This document shows positions 1 to 11,340 of a stretch of DNA of 64,000 nt, piece by piece. The DNA comes from Todiramphus chloris collaris (lineage: Eukaryota > Chordata > Aves > Coraciiformes > Alcedinidae): the NCBI GenBank assembly GCA_025345505.1, contig JANVCC010010406.1:16209260-16273259 (forward strand), in the 5' to 3' direction. Position 1 is the first letter of the stretch; each line of letters begins with the position of its first letter. The position numbers were made by a program, and so were the translations under genes. The notes beneath the pieces were generated by a model, which searched no databases, was not told where the DNA came from, and was given only the letters and a program-made list of their open reading frames with translations.

Positions 1-3000
1 GAAATATTCTGAATTAAGAAACTAAGCAAAATTAATAACTCTAAATACAGCAATTGAATATATATTTAAGAGGAAGAAACATAATTATTGTAATTATTTT
101 AACTCTTCATTGTGCTCCTGCACATATATGAACACATATAAGAATAATGCTATTAACACATTATATATAATTTTATTTTATTTCCATTAAAAATTTATGG
201 TTTTAAGCTTATTTTACTGGAAATTTTAAAAGTATATAATGAATATTATTAATTATTTGTTACATTCCTCCTTTTAGTAAATAATACATTCAAATACTTT
301 TTCTACATTAAAAATTGGAGACAATAACTACTCAGGATTATCTCAGCAGGTGTCTCCATCCATTCCCACTGAAATCAAAAGGTCTTCCATCAGTTTGTGT
401 GGAATCAGTCTCAGAAAAGTAAGTTGCTTATCTATTTTCTACAACTTTAATTAGACTAAACAAAAAGGTACTTCAGAAAGATCTGGTTCCATTTACACAA
501 TTGTATATGTCAAATTATGTTTTATCCTTGTCCACAGTTAACTTAAACTTTAAATAATGAGTTTTATTGTAAACACACACTTATTTTAGTTCATATAATA
601 CCAGATAAAAAACACAAGTGTGCCTGTGGCAGTTAAACAGTCTAAATATCAGACTGCAGATTCTCAACTTCATACAACATTAAAACTTTGATTTGAATTG
701 TGCTTCTCTCACCTAAATCAAAACAAGTTAGAAACCCATGGCTGGGCATTTATATTTTCAAAAAAGCCTTGAATATCTATCTACTAGTAAGGATTAAGAA
801 GAAAAAAAGGAAAAAATAAATCCTTTTTTCAGTCCCAAATCAAAATATTTCTGTCTTCTATAAGAAAAGTAATTACAGGCAATCACTTTTCTAAGTAAAC
901 CTAACCTGCAGTTACAGTTTGGTAAAGAATAATGCTTACAGATTAGGAAAAAAAAGCCTGAAGACTTGTACTTAACAGTCTGGCAATGCTGCAAGTTGGT
1001 GAAGTTCTCATTTCTTTCAAGCAAATCCTCTTGGAAATAAAAATAAATTACAGCTACTGTGGATAAAGATTAAAAATAAAATTCCAGTTATATAGTGAAA
1101 TAATATGTCTAACATATTCAATTTCAAGTCCTGTGATTTGCCAGTATTGTATTATTTAAGTACATGGTGGGTTTAATGTGCCAATAACTTTTATTCCCTT
1201 TCAGATACATATTAATTAAACAAATCTTTAATTTTATAAAAGGAAATTTGAATAAGCATGTTTTTTCACTAAAAGGAAGCTTTTACAGGGGAAGCTGTGG
1301 GCAAGGATAAGGAAAATAGTATCACATAAATCTGTTAAAACAATATGAATGTCTGTTTTCCTTGAAAAAAGACCATAGAATCACACTGTTCTTCACTTTA
1401 AGAAAATCTGTAGCGGACTCTGAAGATGTTTTGGTTAATATGACCTAAACTACTCTTCTGGAGTAATTACAAATCAGATATTTCCATATTTGTGTAAAAG
1501 CAAAGGATAAGAAAATTGTTTTGGCAACATCTGTGGATCTCATAGAACTCTCGTTTTTCTTTCATTTTTAACAGCTATTCATAAAAGTTGAATAAGACCT
1601 CATGTAATTTCTAATTTTGGGTTTTTTTTTTTCTCAGACTTAGTGCTAATGATTTGTGTATAGCAGGCACAAGTTCTCCATGTGCAACACAGTGAAGTAA
1701 AGTAAGACATGTAAATTGAAGATTAATGGTCATTAAAACAGTTTAGGGTGCTTACCAGCCTAGTCTCTGGTGCTTAGTAGTTTTTTCCCTCATATTTCCT
1801 GGATGGGTGTTTATTTCTCTCTCTTTTGCACTATTTTATACCAGCTTTTATTATTGTGGTAATTGTTGTTCCCATGAAAAGTCTTCTTTCTTAAACCAGC
1901 ATTCTCTGATAAAATACCTTCTTTAAAATACAATTGTGATCACATTGAATTTCCTACTTAAGCAGGTACTCACTTTTTGCTCCTTTCTGACTTACATCAG
2001 ATGTTAACAATTTTTAGAAGAGCCACATCATGGACCATGAAAACCTCAGTGGTGTCGAATTGTTGCAAATGTTACTTTTAATAGACCTTGATCATAGAGT
2101 AGCTAAAAGATTAACGTAGCTGTATAAATTATGCTTCCTCCTATCTTAGTCTTAATATCTCTTGGTTTTGTTTGTTGTTGTTTCTTTTTAATCCTTATTT
2201 ACATTTTTATTCATGATGAGGTTCAAACTCACATTAGGATTTTGGAAATGTAATTCTCCTTTGAATTACTAGTTCTAAACAAAATCAATAGGAAAAAATG
2301 TTTGGTTTGTACTCATGGGAGAAACAAAACCCCTTTCAGACTATAGGTAGCATTCCTGGAAATAAGCATTTATAATGAAAATATTGCTAGAGCCTATATG
2401 TAGTTGTGCTGCAACCTGGACAGTGTTAGCAGGAGCATTATGCATGGGAGATGTATAGCCTTATTCTCTAGAATACCCACAAACTGGCAAGACATTTTCC
2501 ATAATTTACTTTTATGACCTTCAGTTTCAAATTAAGTTTATGGACTTAATGGTTTGGGAAATTATTATGGGAAAAAATAATTCAGAGTTGACCTTTTCTG
2601 AGCTACCTGTTATTTGATTGGTTTAGTGAGCAATGTTTCTAATTGAATTTGTCAGCAACAAAAATTTGTGTGCTAACAGCTGCTGACTTACATTTTATAA
2701 TTATTGTTATTACCTCAGATAAATATTTAAGCAGGTGAAGGAAGAGTGGGAGTAGAACAAAGTCACCTACAATAGCACAAAGTGAAAGTCTCAATGGAAA
2801 CGTTGTGTTACTGTTTCTTTATAAATAGATTTCTGAATTAGCAGAAGTTGCAATACACTTTTGTCATTTAGTGGAAAATATCGTGACATACATCAGATGA
2901 TGTTGGTCAATAATGACTAAATTCTGTGTTATTTCTTCAGACAAAGCATCATTGTATCACCAGAAAAAAAATATTTGAAAATACAGCTCAAATTCTGCAA

Positions 3001-4024
3001 ATGCTAACTGCTGCTCAGCATCCACAAAAAAAAGGTCCATAGAAACACAGATTTGGTCCTTGTGCGCAAGCTTGTTCTTTGTACAATGCCCTGTGGGAGT
3101 TACGTGTTTTTTGTTCTTTTTTTTAAAGAGATACTCCAAAATGTCTGAATTTACATAAAAAAGAAATATATAAAAAATGAAATTAACTTCCTAATCATGC
3201 AGTTCCCTTCTCTTGGTATTAAAAATGTTAATAATTTTGCACTGATTCTGTGAGGAGGGAATTCTTGGGTTTTGTTTGTTTGTTTGTTTTTAAAGAATCT
3301 TAGTGTCATTAAAACGTGGTAAAGAGACAAATCATGACATGTGTCACTGTCTTGTAGTGTTAAAGACATTCTGGAGAGCAAACAGCAGCTTGTTTCTATT
3401 TTTTTTCACCCTATCTGACAAAACTTTTTTAGTTCTATTTTAAATGTTGTTCTGCCTAATTTCTTAATATAGAAGTAAAATAAATGTTTCATATGTTCTA
3501 CATCATTGGTAAAAATGGAAAAAAAAAAAAAGGATAATTTCTAAGGAAAACATATCACTTCTTATTAGCCTAGGGGATTGAGTGCATGTGAAATTACCTC
3601 TAATTCCAACTCACACACAGAAATGAATACAGGATCAAGCCTTCTGATTTTCAAGATGAGATTCTTTTTCCTGTTCTCTTTACTGGAACTCTTCACTTTG
3701 GAACTTAATGAATAATTGAAATCTGGTTATTGAAACATAAAACCAGTGTATACTATTGGGAACATCTAATGCTGAGTTTTTTTAGATAATGTGGGATTTA
3801 TAAAAGACATAAAAAGAAATTTAAGTACAAATCAACTGAATTTCAAGGATGCAGTTTAACAGTGGTACTAGTCTATATGAATAAATTTTATGAAGTGAGA
3901 AACAATGAATGACAAAGATTTTCAAGTAGAAATGTACACCCAAAGGCACTGATCTTCTCTAATGTTTCTGAAATTACAAATCTTGTATTTTGCTTAATAT
4001 TTGTAATAAATCAGATAAACACAT
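1..4024. other. AT-rich unique DNA, no gene seen
   Basis: This stretch is AT-rich and has no open frame that looks like a protein family. It holds only short homopolymer runs and a small GTTT repeat near 3269-3291. I see no CR1 or LTR signature. It is most likely intergenic or intronic. Ancient, highly diverged repeats cannot be excluded by eye. Confidence 0.6.
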
Positions 4025-4176
4025 TTCAACTTGTTTTTTGGGTGTATTTTTGTTTGGGGTTTTTTTGTTTGTTTGGGGTTTTTTTTGTGTGTGTGAGGGT
4101 TGTTTTTTTGTTTCTTTGGGTTTTTTTTCTTGGGGGGGGTGTTGTTGTGTTTGTTTGTTTGTTTATTTGTTTGTTC
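4025..4176. repeat. T/G-rich low-complexity tract
   Basis: About 150 bases are almost only T and G on the plus strand, with runs of up to eight G and repeated GTTT units. The long open frames across it are a by-product of the missing A and C bases. It may be a decayed microsatellite or an old poly-A-type tail read on the other strand. Confidence 0.85.
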
Positions 4177-4359
4177 AAAAAAGCTATTATATTCCAGTTT
4201 TAGAACTGTTATCAGCCTTGCTAACTTCTCATATACGCAGTCTCCCCCAATTTATGTAGAAAAGTTTCTACTTCAGGGACATAGAATTATATCCTATTGC
4301 CTATAATATAAAAGTTTATGTATAAAAAAAGATTCTGCTCTAAGTGTCCAAGACATCTG

Positions 4360-4493
4360 TGGTTTTTGGTTTGTTTTGTTTTGATTTGGGTGGGTTTTGT
4401 TTCTTTGTTTTTTAGTTTGTTTCATTTTTGTTTGGATTTTTTTTTTGCTTGTTTGTTTTGTTTTGTTTTGTTTTGTGGGATTTGGATTTTTTC
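4360..4493. repeat. T/G-rich low-complexity tract
   Basis: A second T/G-rich tract lies about 180 bases after the first. It contains several TTTTG units in tandem near 4450-4475. The open frames on both strands here are compositional and not real genes. Confidence 0.85.
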
Positions 4494-5711
4494 CCCAGCT
4501 AGTGGTCAAATAAGTAAAATAACAGAATATCTGAGTTCATCTTGGGCTTTTCATGGATATATGCAATTTGTCAAAGGATATTGTAGGGTATGAAGCATCA
4601 CAGTGAAGAAATATGGAAAAGCAGTATAAATTGGATCCCATGATTAGAAAATGCAATGAGACCATTGTAATCTTTGCTACAATTTTTATGAAAGCATTTT
4701 AGACAAATGGGATATTTCAAAAGGATTTTAAAAAGTTCAAAATAAAAAAGAATATTTATCCAATATATTTCCATGGTTCATATTGCCTAAAGTCTATATA
4801 ATAAAACATTGTCTTCTGTAAAGTTATTTTCAGAAATCTGTACCAATAATGTATGTATGATGAAAATTATGAAGCTACAGATTTTAAAAAGCTATTCAGG
4901 AAGACAAGTGTCATGATGGTATAACATCAGCTTGTTAGATACTTGTTGTAAACCATGGCTGTGGAACTCATGACACAAGCCATATCATACATTACAGTGA
5001 CACACTTCATGCAAAACTCTTCTTTCTATATCATAACATGTTACTTACCAGAAACATATTTCCATTCACCATAAAGTGAGACAGTAAAGATCAAAGTATG
5101 TGAAGATAAACACTACTAATAAATTACTTTTGTCAAGTACTTGGTACTATTCTTCACCCAACACCATTTAAAACCAGATAAATCCACTATCAGCCTCTTA
5201 TGATTTCTAGCAGAATGTCGATATGTTATCCTTAGGGGATTCAGATGTAATTTAGCAGCCCTGTAAGAGTTACCTGCCTAGTTTTAAGAAGGGTAAAACC
5301 CATTTTCATACCTACAAGCTGTAATCCATATTACCAGAAATGTAATAATGAATCAAACTAGAGAAAACAAATATAGTTATTTATAACATCAAAGAATGTA
5401 GAAAGCAAAAAGTAAACAGACAAAGAGAAGTAAAGGCTTTCTGCCTTTTTGGAATCTTGAAGGTTAAGTCAGTTGTTAAAATACTATGTACAGCTTTTTC
5501 ATACGGGCCTTCAGAACTACATCAAAACTGAGGTAACCTTTTAAACTTTACTTGCTGTCTGCTGCTGGGTCACTTAACATTCTCATGTTTAATGAAACGA
5601 ATAAAATATGTGATAATCTTAGATGTGTTTTAAGCGGTTTATGAAACAGAAAAGTTGATTAAATTTATCAAAGACTCTACATAAAAAGAGAAGAAATAAT
5701 ACACACTAATG
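4494..5711. other. AT-rich unique DNA, no gene seen
   Basis: No coding, RNA or mobile-element signature was found between the T/G-rich tract and the start of the first CR1. The CR1 breakpoint is near 5712, where similarity to ORF2 begins abruptly. Confidence 0.55.
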
Positions 5712-7294
5712 GATGAACAGGTTTCTCCTAGACACAGATGCAAAAAGAGAATATACAGAGAGTGGAAGCAAGGACAGATAGTTTGGGAAGAATACAAAGA
5801 AGCTCTCCAAGCTGCCAGGGATCACATTAGGAAATTTAAAGCCCAGATTGAACTCAGTGTGGCCAGGGACATCAAGGGCAATAAGAAACATTTGTACTGG
5901 TATATCAGTTATAAAAGGAAGGCTAGGAAAGATGTAGGCCCTCTGTGAAAGGAAACAAGACACCTGGTCATGAGGTATATAGAGAAGGCTGAGGGACTCA
6001 GTGATTTCTTTGTCTCACTTTTCACCAGAAAGGGCTCTATCCATACTATCCAAGATGCAGAAGGCAAAGCCAGGGACTAGGAGAAGGAAGACCTGCACAC
6101 TCTAAGTAAAGGTCACTTTCAGGTCCATCTAAAGAATCTGAAGATATACAAGTCCATGGGACCTGATTCAATCCATATGCATGTCCTGAGGGAGCTGACA
6201 GATGAAGTTGCTAAAAAATTTTCCATCACATTTGAAAAGTCATGGCACTCTAGTGAAGCTCCAATGACTGGAAAAGGGGAAACATAAAACCCATTTTCAA
6301 AAAGGGAAAGAAGGAAGACATAGACAACTACAGGTCAGACAGTCTCACCCCTGTGTCCATCAAGATCATGCAGCAGATCCTCCTGGAAACTATGCTAGGG
6401 CACATGGAAAATTAGGTTATTGGTGGCATCCAGCATGGCTTCACCAAGGGCAAATCACTCCTGACAAGTTTGGTGGCCTTTTGTAATGGAGTTACAGCAT
6501 TGGTGGATACGAAAAGAACAACTCATGTTATATACCTGGACTTGTGAAAAGCCTTCAGTACTGTCCTGCGCATAATCTTGGTCCTAAACTGGAAAGACAT
6601 GGATGTGATGGACGGATGGTTGCACTCAAAGAGTTGTGATCAATGGCTTGATATCCAAGTGAAGACCAGTGACAAGTGGTGTTCCTCAGGAATCAGTACT
6701 GGGACCAGTGCTGCTTAACATCTTTGCCAGTGACATGGACAGTGGGATCAAGTACACCCTCAACAAGTTTGCTGATGACATCATGCTGTATGGTGCAGTT
6801 GACATGCTGGAGGGAAGGGATGGCATCCAGAGAGACCTTGACAGGCTTGAGAGATGAGGTCATGCCAGCATCATGAAGTTCAACAAAACCAGGTGCAAGG
6901 TCCTGCACCTGGGTCAAGCACAAATACAGGCTGGACAATGAGTGGATTGAGAGCACTCCTAAGGAGAAAGATTTGTGGGTGCTGATTGATGGAAAGCTCA
7001 ACATGAGCCACCACTGTGAAAGTGCATCTTGGAAAGCCAGCTATATCCTGGGCTGCATCAATAGAATTGTGGTAAGCACGTCAAGGGAGGTGATTCCGCA
7101 CCTCTACTCTACTGCTGTGATACCCCACCTGGAGTACTGTGTCCAGCTCTGGAGACCCCAACACATGAAGAACCTGTTGGAGTGAGTCCAGAGGAAGGCC
7201 ACAAAGATGATCAGTGCACTGAAACACCTTTCCTACAGGTGCTAGGCTGAGAGAATTGGGGTTGTTCAGTCTGGAGAAGACTGTGAAGACATCT
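5712..7294 (+). mobile_element. CR1 LINE, 5' part (split by ERV-1)
   Basis: This is a 5'-truncated CR1 non-LTR retrotransposon in plus orientation. It begins in the linker before the reverse transcriptase, with a WKQGQ...WEEYKEA stretch near 5760-5810, and runs through the polymerase domain. Several frameshifts and stops break the frame. At 7294 the element stops in the middle of its C-terminal region, exactly where the ERV-1 LTR begins, and it resumes at 13251. It is therefore older than ERV-1. The truncated 5' end is normal for CR1, which is copied from its 3' end. Confidence 0.93.
6669..7185 (+). pseudogene. CR1 ORF2 reverse transcriptase remnant
   Basis: Two overlapping open frames cover the end of the CR1 reverse transcriptase. 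The first, 6669-6857, contains a GVPQ-type turn followed by FADD, the catalytic motif C of this family, near residue 37. The second, 6973-7185, carries the downstream HLEYCVQLW block near its end. A stop and a frame change separate them, so no complete enzyme can be made. In CR1 this protein would copy its own RNA at a nicked target. Here it is a dead fragment with no promoter. Confidence 0.9.
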
Positions 7295-7366
7295 TGTTGA
7301 ACTCTGATCCGAACAAGTTGACGTCTCAAACTTTGTGTGAGAAACACTCTGACCTGAAGAAGTTGA

Positions 7367-7374
7367 TATATAAA
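7367..7374 (+). promoter_or_regulatory. TATA box of ERV-1 5' LTR
   Basis: The sequence TATATAAA lies about 72 bases inside the LTR, which would leave a very short U3. The matching position in the 3' LTR reads TGTAAGAA, so the box is lost there. Confidence 0.5.
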
Positions 7375-7486
7375 GCAGCCTTGTAGCTAGAACCAATATG
7401 TGCTTTGAGTTTAGAACACAGGACAAAATATGCTATCTCAGGCAGGACTGAAGTACATTGGATAATAAAACGTCTTTGTCCCCTTG

Positions 7487-7966
7487 TGTCATGGTTTAAG
7501 CTCTTCTTGCAGCTAAATATCATGCAGCCACTCACCCACTACTTCCCTCACCATCTACACCCTCTCCTGTGAGATGGAACGGAGAATCAGGAGGGAAAAA
7601 AAAAAGTGAGACCCTGTGGGTTGAGATGGTAATTTAATAAAAACACAAAGAGATAAGAAAACAACAGTAATAATTATAATACTAATGAAATAATATACCA
7701 AATGAGACATAGACGCCACAAGACTCTAGCAGTACCTGAGACACCACTTTTCCTGCTCTAGCCTCAGGCAGAAGCCACACACAGAAACAAGTTGAAAACA
7801 GATACCTCTGCACTGGGCCAACTCTCCCCTTATATAGCGGGCATGATGTCAGTATGGTATCAAATATCCTATTGCTTGGTTCAGTTGTTTATTGTGCCTG
7901 TGGCCTGTCCCCGCTGTGGCCCCTCCCAACAACTTGTGATAATTAACCCTAGCCAAACCCTAGACA
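7487..7966 (-). mobile_element. Solo LTR nested in the ERV-1 5' LTR
   Basis: A 480-bp LTR in minus orientation. On the plus strand it begins TGTCATGG and ends TAGACA, so it has the TG...CA ends of an LTR. It is flanked by a perfect 5-bp duplication, CCTTG, at 7482-7486 and 7967-7971. Comparison with the ERV-1 3' LTR shows an uninterrupted CCCCTTGCC at the matching site, which confirms the insertion. On its own strand it has a TATATA box (7831-7836) and a conserved U3 core (7844-7869). Its terminal CCATGACA resembles the CCGTGACA at the end of the ERV-2 LTR, so the two are probably related. No internal region remains, as expected after recombination between two LTRs. Confidence 0.9.
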
Positions 7967-8538
7967 CCTTGCAAATTACAATATGTCCCACTGAGATAAG
8001 GAAGTTTGCTGCCTACCAAGCAATGGATAATAAAATACAGAGTCTTTGTGACCAACAACTCAGTGGAAAGGGTTAATGCTACCCTTCCCTATCTTGTGCA
8101 TGGAAGGAACTGTGGTTAATGCTTCTCTACACTTTCTATACAAATTAGTACTGCCTTTCTATTCTTCCCATGCAAATTAAGGGATACATCAAGAAGAAAC
8201 AAAGCAACACCCTTCTTAACAGGGAATAAAAACCAACTTGAATACATTGGGAGGTGTGTACCCACCACTGGAATGGACCAGGCAAGACATCACTGGAACC
8301 CTGGGTGTTGATCCAGAACTTTGACTACCCTTTCCCTCTCTCTTCAATATCTCTCTCTTTTCTTTTTTCACCTTCTCTTTCCTTTAAGTACACCATACAT
8401 AGTTTTAGTCAGATCATTAAGAATTAAACCCCATTTTATGGACCTATAGTGTAAGTCTTCTTAATTTGAGCCAAGGAATCACGGAACTTCTGTTGCTCCC
8501 TTCTTCATCCCTGATTGAGTGGGATGTGACATTTTAAT

Positions 8539-8556
8539 TGGTGTCATAGACAGGAT
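8539..8556 (+). promoter_or_regulatory. ERV-1 primer binding site, tRNA-Leu-like
   Basis: Seven bases after the 5' LTR the sequence TGGTGTCATAGACAGGAT begins. Its first eight bases match the complement of the tRNA-Leu 3' end, and about 12 of 18 match overall, so the assignment is tentative. The site lies in a nine-base perfect inverted repeat (8538-8546 with 8562-8570), described as a finding. Confidence 0.5.
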
Positions 8557-8632
8557 TCACTTGACACCAAAGGGTCCACAATGGGAACCCTCCTCGTCAT
8601 TCCTCAGGGGACAGGAAGAGGTTGTGGTAGGG

Positions 8633-9668
8633 TCACAGAATCATAGAATCATAGAATGTTAAGGGTTGGAAGGGACCTCTAGATGTCATCAAGTCCAACC
8701 CCTCTGCCAGAGCAGGATCATCCAGGGCAGGCCACACAGGAATGTGTCGAGGCACATTTGGAAAGTCTGTAGAAATGGAGACTCCACAACCTCTCTGGGC
8801 ATCCTGTTCCAGGTTCCGTCACCCTCACAGGAAAGAAATGCCTCCTCATGCTGAGGTGGAACCTTCTATGATCAAGTTTATACCCATTGTTCCTTGTCCT
8901 TTTGCTGGGCACTACAGAAAACAGATTGGCTCCATCCATTTAACACCCACCCTTCAGATATTTATAGACATTAATAAGGACTCCTCTTAGTCTTCTCTTC
9001 TCAAGACTAAACAGCCACAGTTCCCGCAGTCTTTCTTCACAAGGAGATGTTCAAGTTCCTTAATCATCATCACTGGACTTTCTCCGGTACATTCCCGTCT
9101 CTCTTAAACTGGGGACCCCAAAACTGGACACAGTATTCCAGATGTTTTCTCACAATACACCTACTGGACAAAGTTTTCTTAATGCACCCCAGGGTGCCAT
9201 TGGCTTTTCTGGCCACAAGGGCACATTGATGTTCCATGGGTATCTTGCTATCCACTAGGATTCCAAGATCTTTCTGTATGGTGTTGCTTTCCAGCAGGGC
9301 AACCCCTAACCTGTACCGGCACTTCGTGTTATTCCGCCCCAGATGCAGGACTCTACACTTGTCCTTATCGAACCTCATGACGTTCACTTTCACCCATCTC
9401 TCTAGGCTGTCCAGACCTTGCTGGATAGCAGCACACCCTTCTGGTGTGCCAGCCACCCCTCTCAGTTTCGTATCATCAGCAAACTTGCCAAGGGTACACT
9501 CTATCACTTTGTCCAGATAGTTGATGAAGATATTGAACAAAACTGGACCCAGTACTGATCCCTGGGCAACACCACTGGCCACAGGCCTCCAGCTTGACTC
9601 TATGCTGCTGATCACAACCCTCTGAACTCTGTTGTTGAGACAGTTTTCAATCCACCTCACAGACCAAT
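8633..9668 (-). mobile_element. CR1 LINE nested in ERV-1
   Basis: A minus-strand CR1 inserted in the ERV-1 leader. Its 3' end, on the left, shows two copies of the AGAATCATAG unit followed by the usual GGTTGGAAGGGACCT block. It is 5'-truncated near 9668, in the reverse transcriptase. It has a long open frame and few breaks, so it is younger than the CR1 that hosts ERV-1. The right edge is set only by loss of CR1 similarity. Confidence 0.92.
9070..9668 (-). pseudogene. CR1 ORF2 reverse transcriptase, partial, open
   Basis: A frame of about 200 codons without a stop covers the C-terminal half of the CR1 polymerase. It shows [10 protein letters not shown], then KFADDTKL with the catalytic aspartates, then the RVLHLGRNN block and HLEYCVQFWGP. 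The frame stays open into non-CR1 DNA up to 9723, giving 217 codons. The endonuclease and the first half of the polymerase are absent, so it cannot work alone. It is the best preserved polymerase fragment in the window. Confidence 0.9.
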
Positions 9669-10935
9669 TGGGTCTTTCAGCATTAAGCCAGGAGAGATCC
9701 AAAAAGGGACACCAACCCTTCACCTAGTGACAATAGTCAGGAAGAGTTAGGAAGTGTTGTCTCAGCATTAAGCTAGAAGGGATCCAAGCAGTCACAGGCA
9801 TGGCAGCCTAGGAAATTACTGTGTCTGATTGCTTCCCCATTTTAGAGATGTTGTAGCAGCTCAACAAGACCAAGAGGACATGCTATAGGCCAAGCAGGCA
9901 GAGGAGGAAATTGTTCAGTCTTTACAAGGCTTTGTGAAAGTCCTACAGGACCATCAAGATGTGAAGTGTAATATCACACAGCGGCTTTGACAGTCCTGTA
10001 TGATACATTGGGCAGGCAGAGAACATTGAGGGCTGAATTAGAGAAGCAGGAAAAAGGATTAGGTGAACAATCCAATTCTGATTAAATTCTGGATAGTGAA
10101 CTGGGCTTCTCAAGTCTGACCAAATTAGCTGAGAAACAGGCATCCAACTCAAAGTCCCTATACCCAATCAGGGAATTGGAAGACAGAATGGATCTTTGTT
10201 ATCTGGGGAGTGGAGAGGTGAAGATGAGACCATTGATTAAAACCAAAGTCACAGACAAATGAGATGGTAATGCTTACATTACTGTGTGCTCCATTTTGTG
10301 GTCTCTGACTGAATTAGCAATGCTACAACAAAAGCATTCCAGACATTTGGAGGAGTCTAAGACACAATATGTGCAGCAAGTTTGTCTTACGTGGGGGGAG
10401 TGAATCTTACTAAATGAAGAAAAAGCAGGAGGGTATTGGGGCCCTGAAGTCTTTCTAATCACTGAAACAGGTGCTCATAATTAGTCATCAGGTGCATGGG
10501 TTATCAGTTGGGCTGCTGGCATAGAACTAAAGAACAGAGGAGATCCCCTTGTTTTTAAGACCTCTGGATTCTGTGATCTTACAATGTCTGTGAAAAAAGA
10601 AGCCTGCTTACAAGTGATGTATGAGAGGGAGGTGTTAAGTAGGTCTCCTATTCTAGTTCCTGTTGACCCAGCAAGATTAACTCCATTATCTACTGCCTCT
10701 TGGACTTCCTTAAAATATATGTTGCTCTTATCCAGGTCCTGAATATAAAACATGGTCACTGTAAAATGAAAGGTATAGGAGGAATATGGCATAATAAGAG
10801 ACAGCCCCACAGGAAAAATCACTTTCTGTCCCCTTGGAGGGCAGAAAATAACCCATGCTAAAGTGTTGTTTGGTGCTGTTAATACCAATATTTCAGGGTC
10901 TGAAAAAGATGATCCTGAAACAGTAGTTATTAAAG
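9669..10935 (+). pseudogene. ERV-1 leader and gag-like remnant
   Basis: This follows the nested CR1 and precedes the reverse-transcriptase remnant, so by position it should hold gag and protease. Short plus-strand frames read like gag pieces, for example EEEIVQSLQGFVKVLQDH near 9905-9960 and a run near 10300-10440. Stops and frame changes occur every 30-60 codons. I do not see a zinc knuckle or a protease DTG motif. A direct repeat of about 25 bases (9678-9702 and 9763-9787) lies at the left end. The gag assignment rests mostly on order. Confidence 0.45.
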
Positions 10936-11340
10936 ATGTGTATATATTTGCCCCAGTCTAGGCAGTACTCCCTGCCAGCAGCCATGCACTTGGGCATTGG
11001 TAAGTTGGTAACAGACTTGGAAAAAAGATGTACTATCACTCACAATCATTCTCGCTACAATTCTCCTCTCTGGCTGGTGAAAAAGTCAGACTATTGCAGC
11101 CTGCAACTAATTTTAGGTGGTTGAATGCTAACACACATTTATCTGTCATTGTGCCAAATATTGTGGAACAGATATGAAAAGGACAGAGTGTGATAATTCT
11201 CTTTCTATCTCCTAGATACAGTTCACAGGGGTACAGCACTACCTACAGGCATTGACCAGAAACCTACAGTACATGAGACAGCCAGTGCTGGCTAAAATGC
11301 CTCAAACTGGGACAATGGTACTAGATGGATACTATATACA
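10936..11340 (+). pseudogene. ERV-1 pol remnant, start of reverse transcriptase
   Basis: A plus-strand frame at 10936-11124 resembles the amino end of a retroviral reverse transcriptase. It contains KLVTDLEKR followed by YNSPLWLVKKSD, the fingers region just before the first catalytic motif. A shifted frame then gives WLNANTHLSVIVPNIVE, which fits the next family block. The catalytic motifs themselves are missing; the sequence moves on toward envelope-like coding. RNase H and integrase are not recognisable, so a large deletion removed most of pol. Confidence 0.65.

Larger units (their letters stand above)
7295..8531 (+). repeat. ERV-1 5' LTR (interrupted by a solo LTR)
   Basis: The 5' LTR is about 757 bp once the nested 480-bp LTR is removed. 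It starts TGTTGAAC and ends TGTGACA. A TATATAAA box lies at 7367-7374, and a CT-rich stretch at about 8325-8390 precedes an ATTAAA-type polyadenylation signal. The 3' LTR lacks about 240 bp of the middle part seen here (about 8085-8325), so one copy has been deleted or the other enlarged. Confidence 0.82.

Noticed and set aside
4025..4176. Possible G-quadruplex on the plus strand
   Set aside because: G runs are present, but the spacers are 12-17 bases, too long for a typical quadruplex.
3990..4593. Overlapping open frames of 68-91 codons on both strands
   Set aside because: They lie in T/G-rich tracts where stop codons are rare for compositional reasons. The predicted peptides are only F, G, V, C or K, N, Q, T repeats.
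9236..9520. Plus-strand frame of 94 codons
   Set aside because: It is the opposite strand of the CR1 polymerase frame at 9070-9668, which has the real family motifs.
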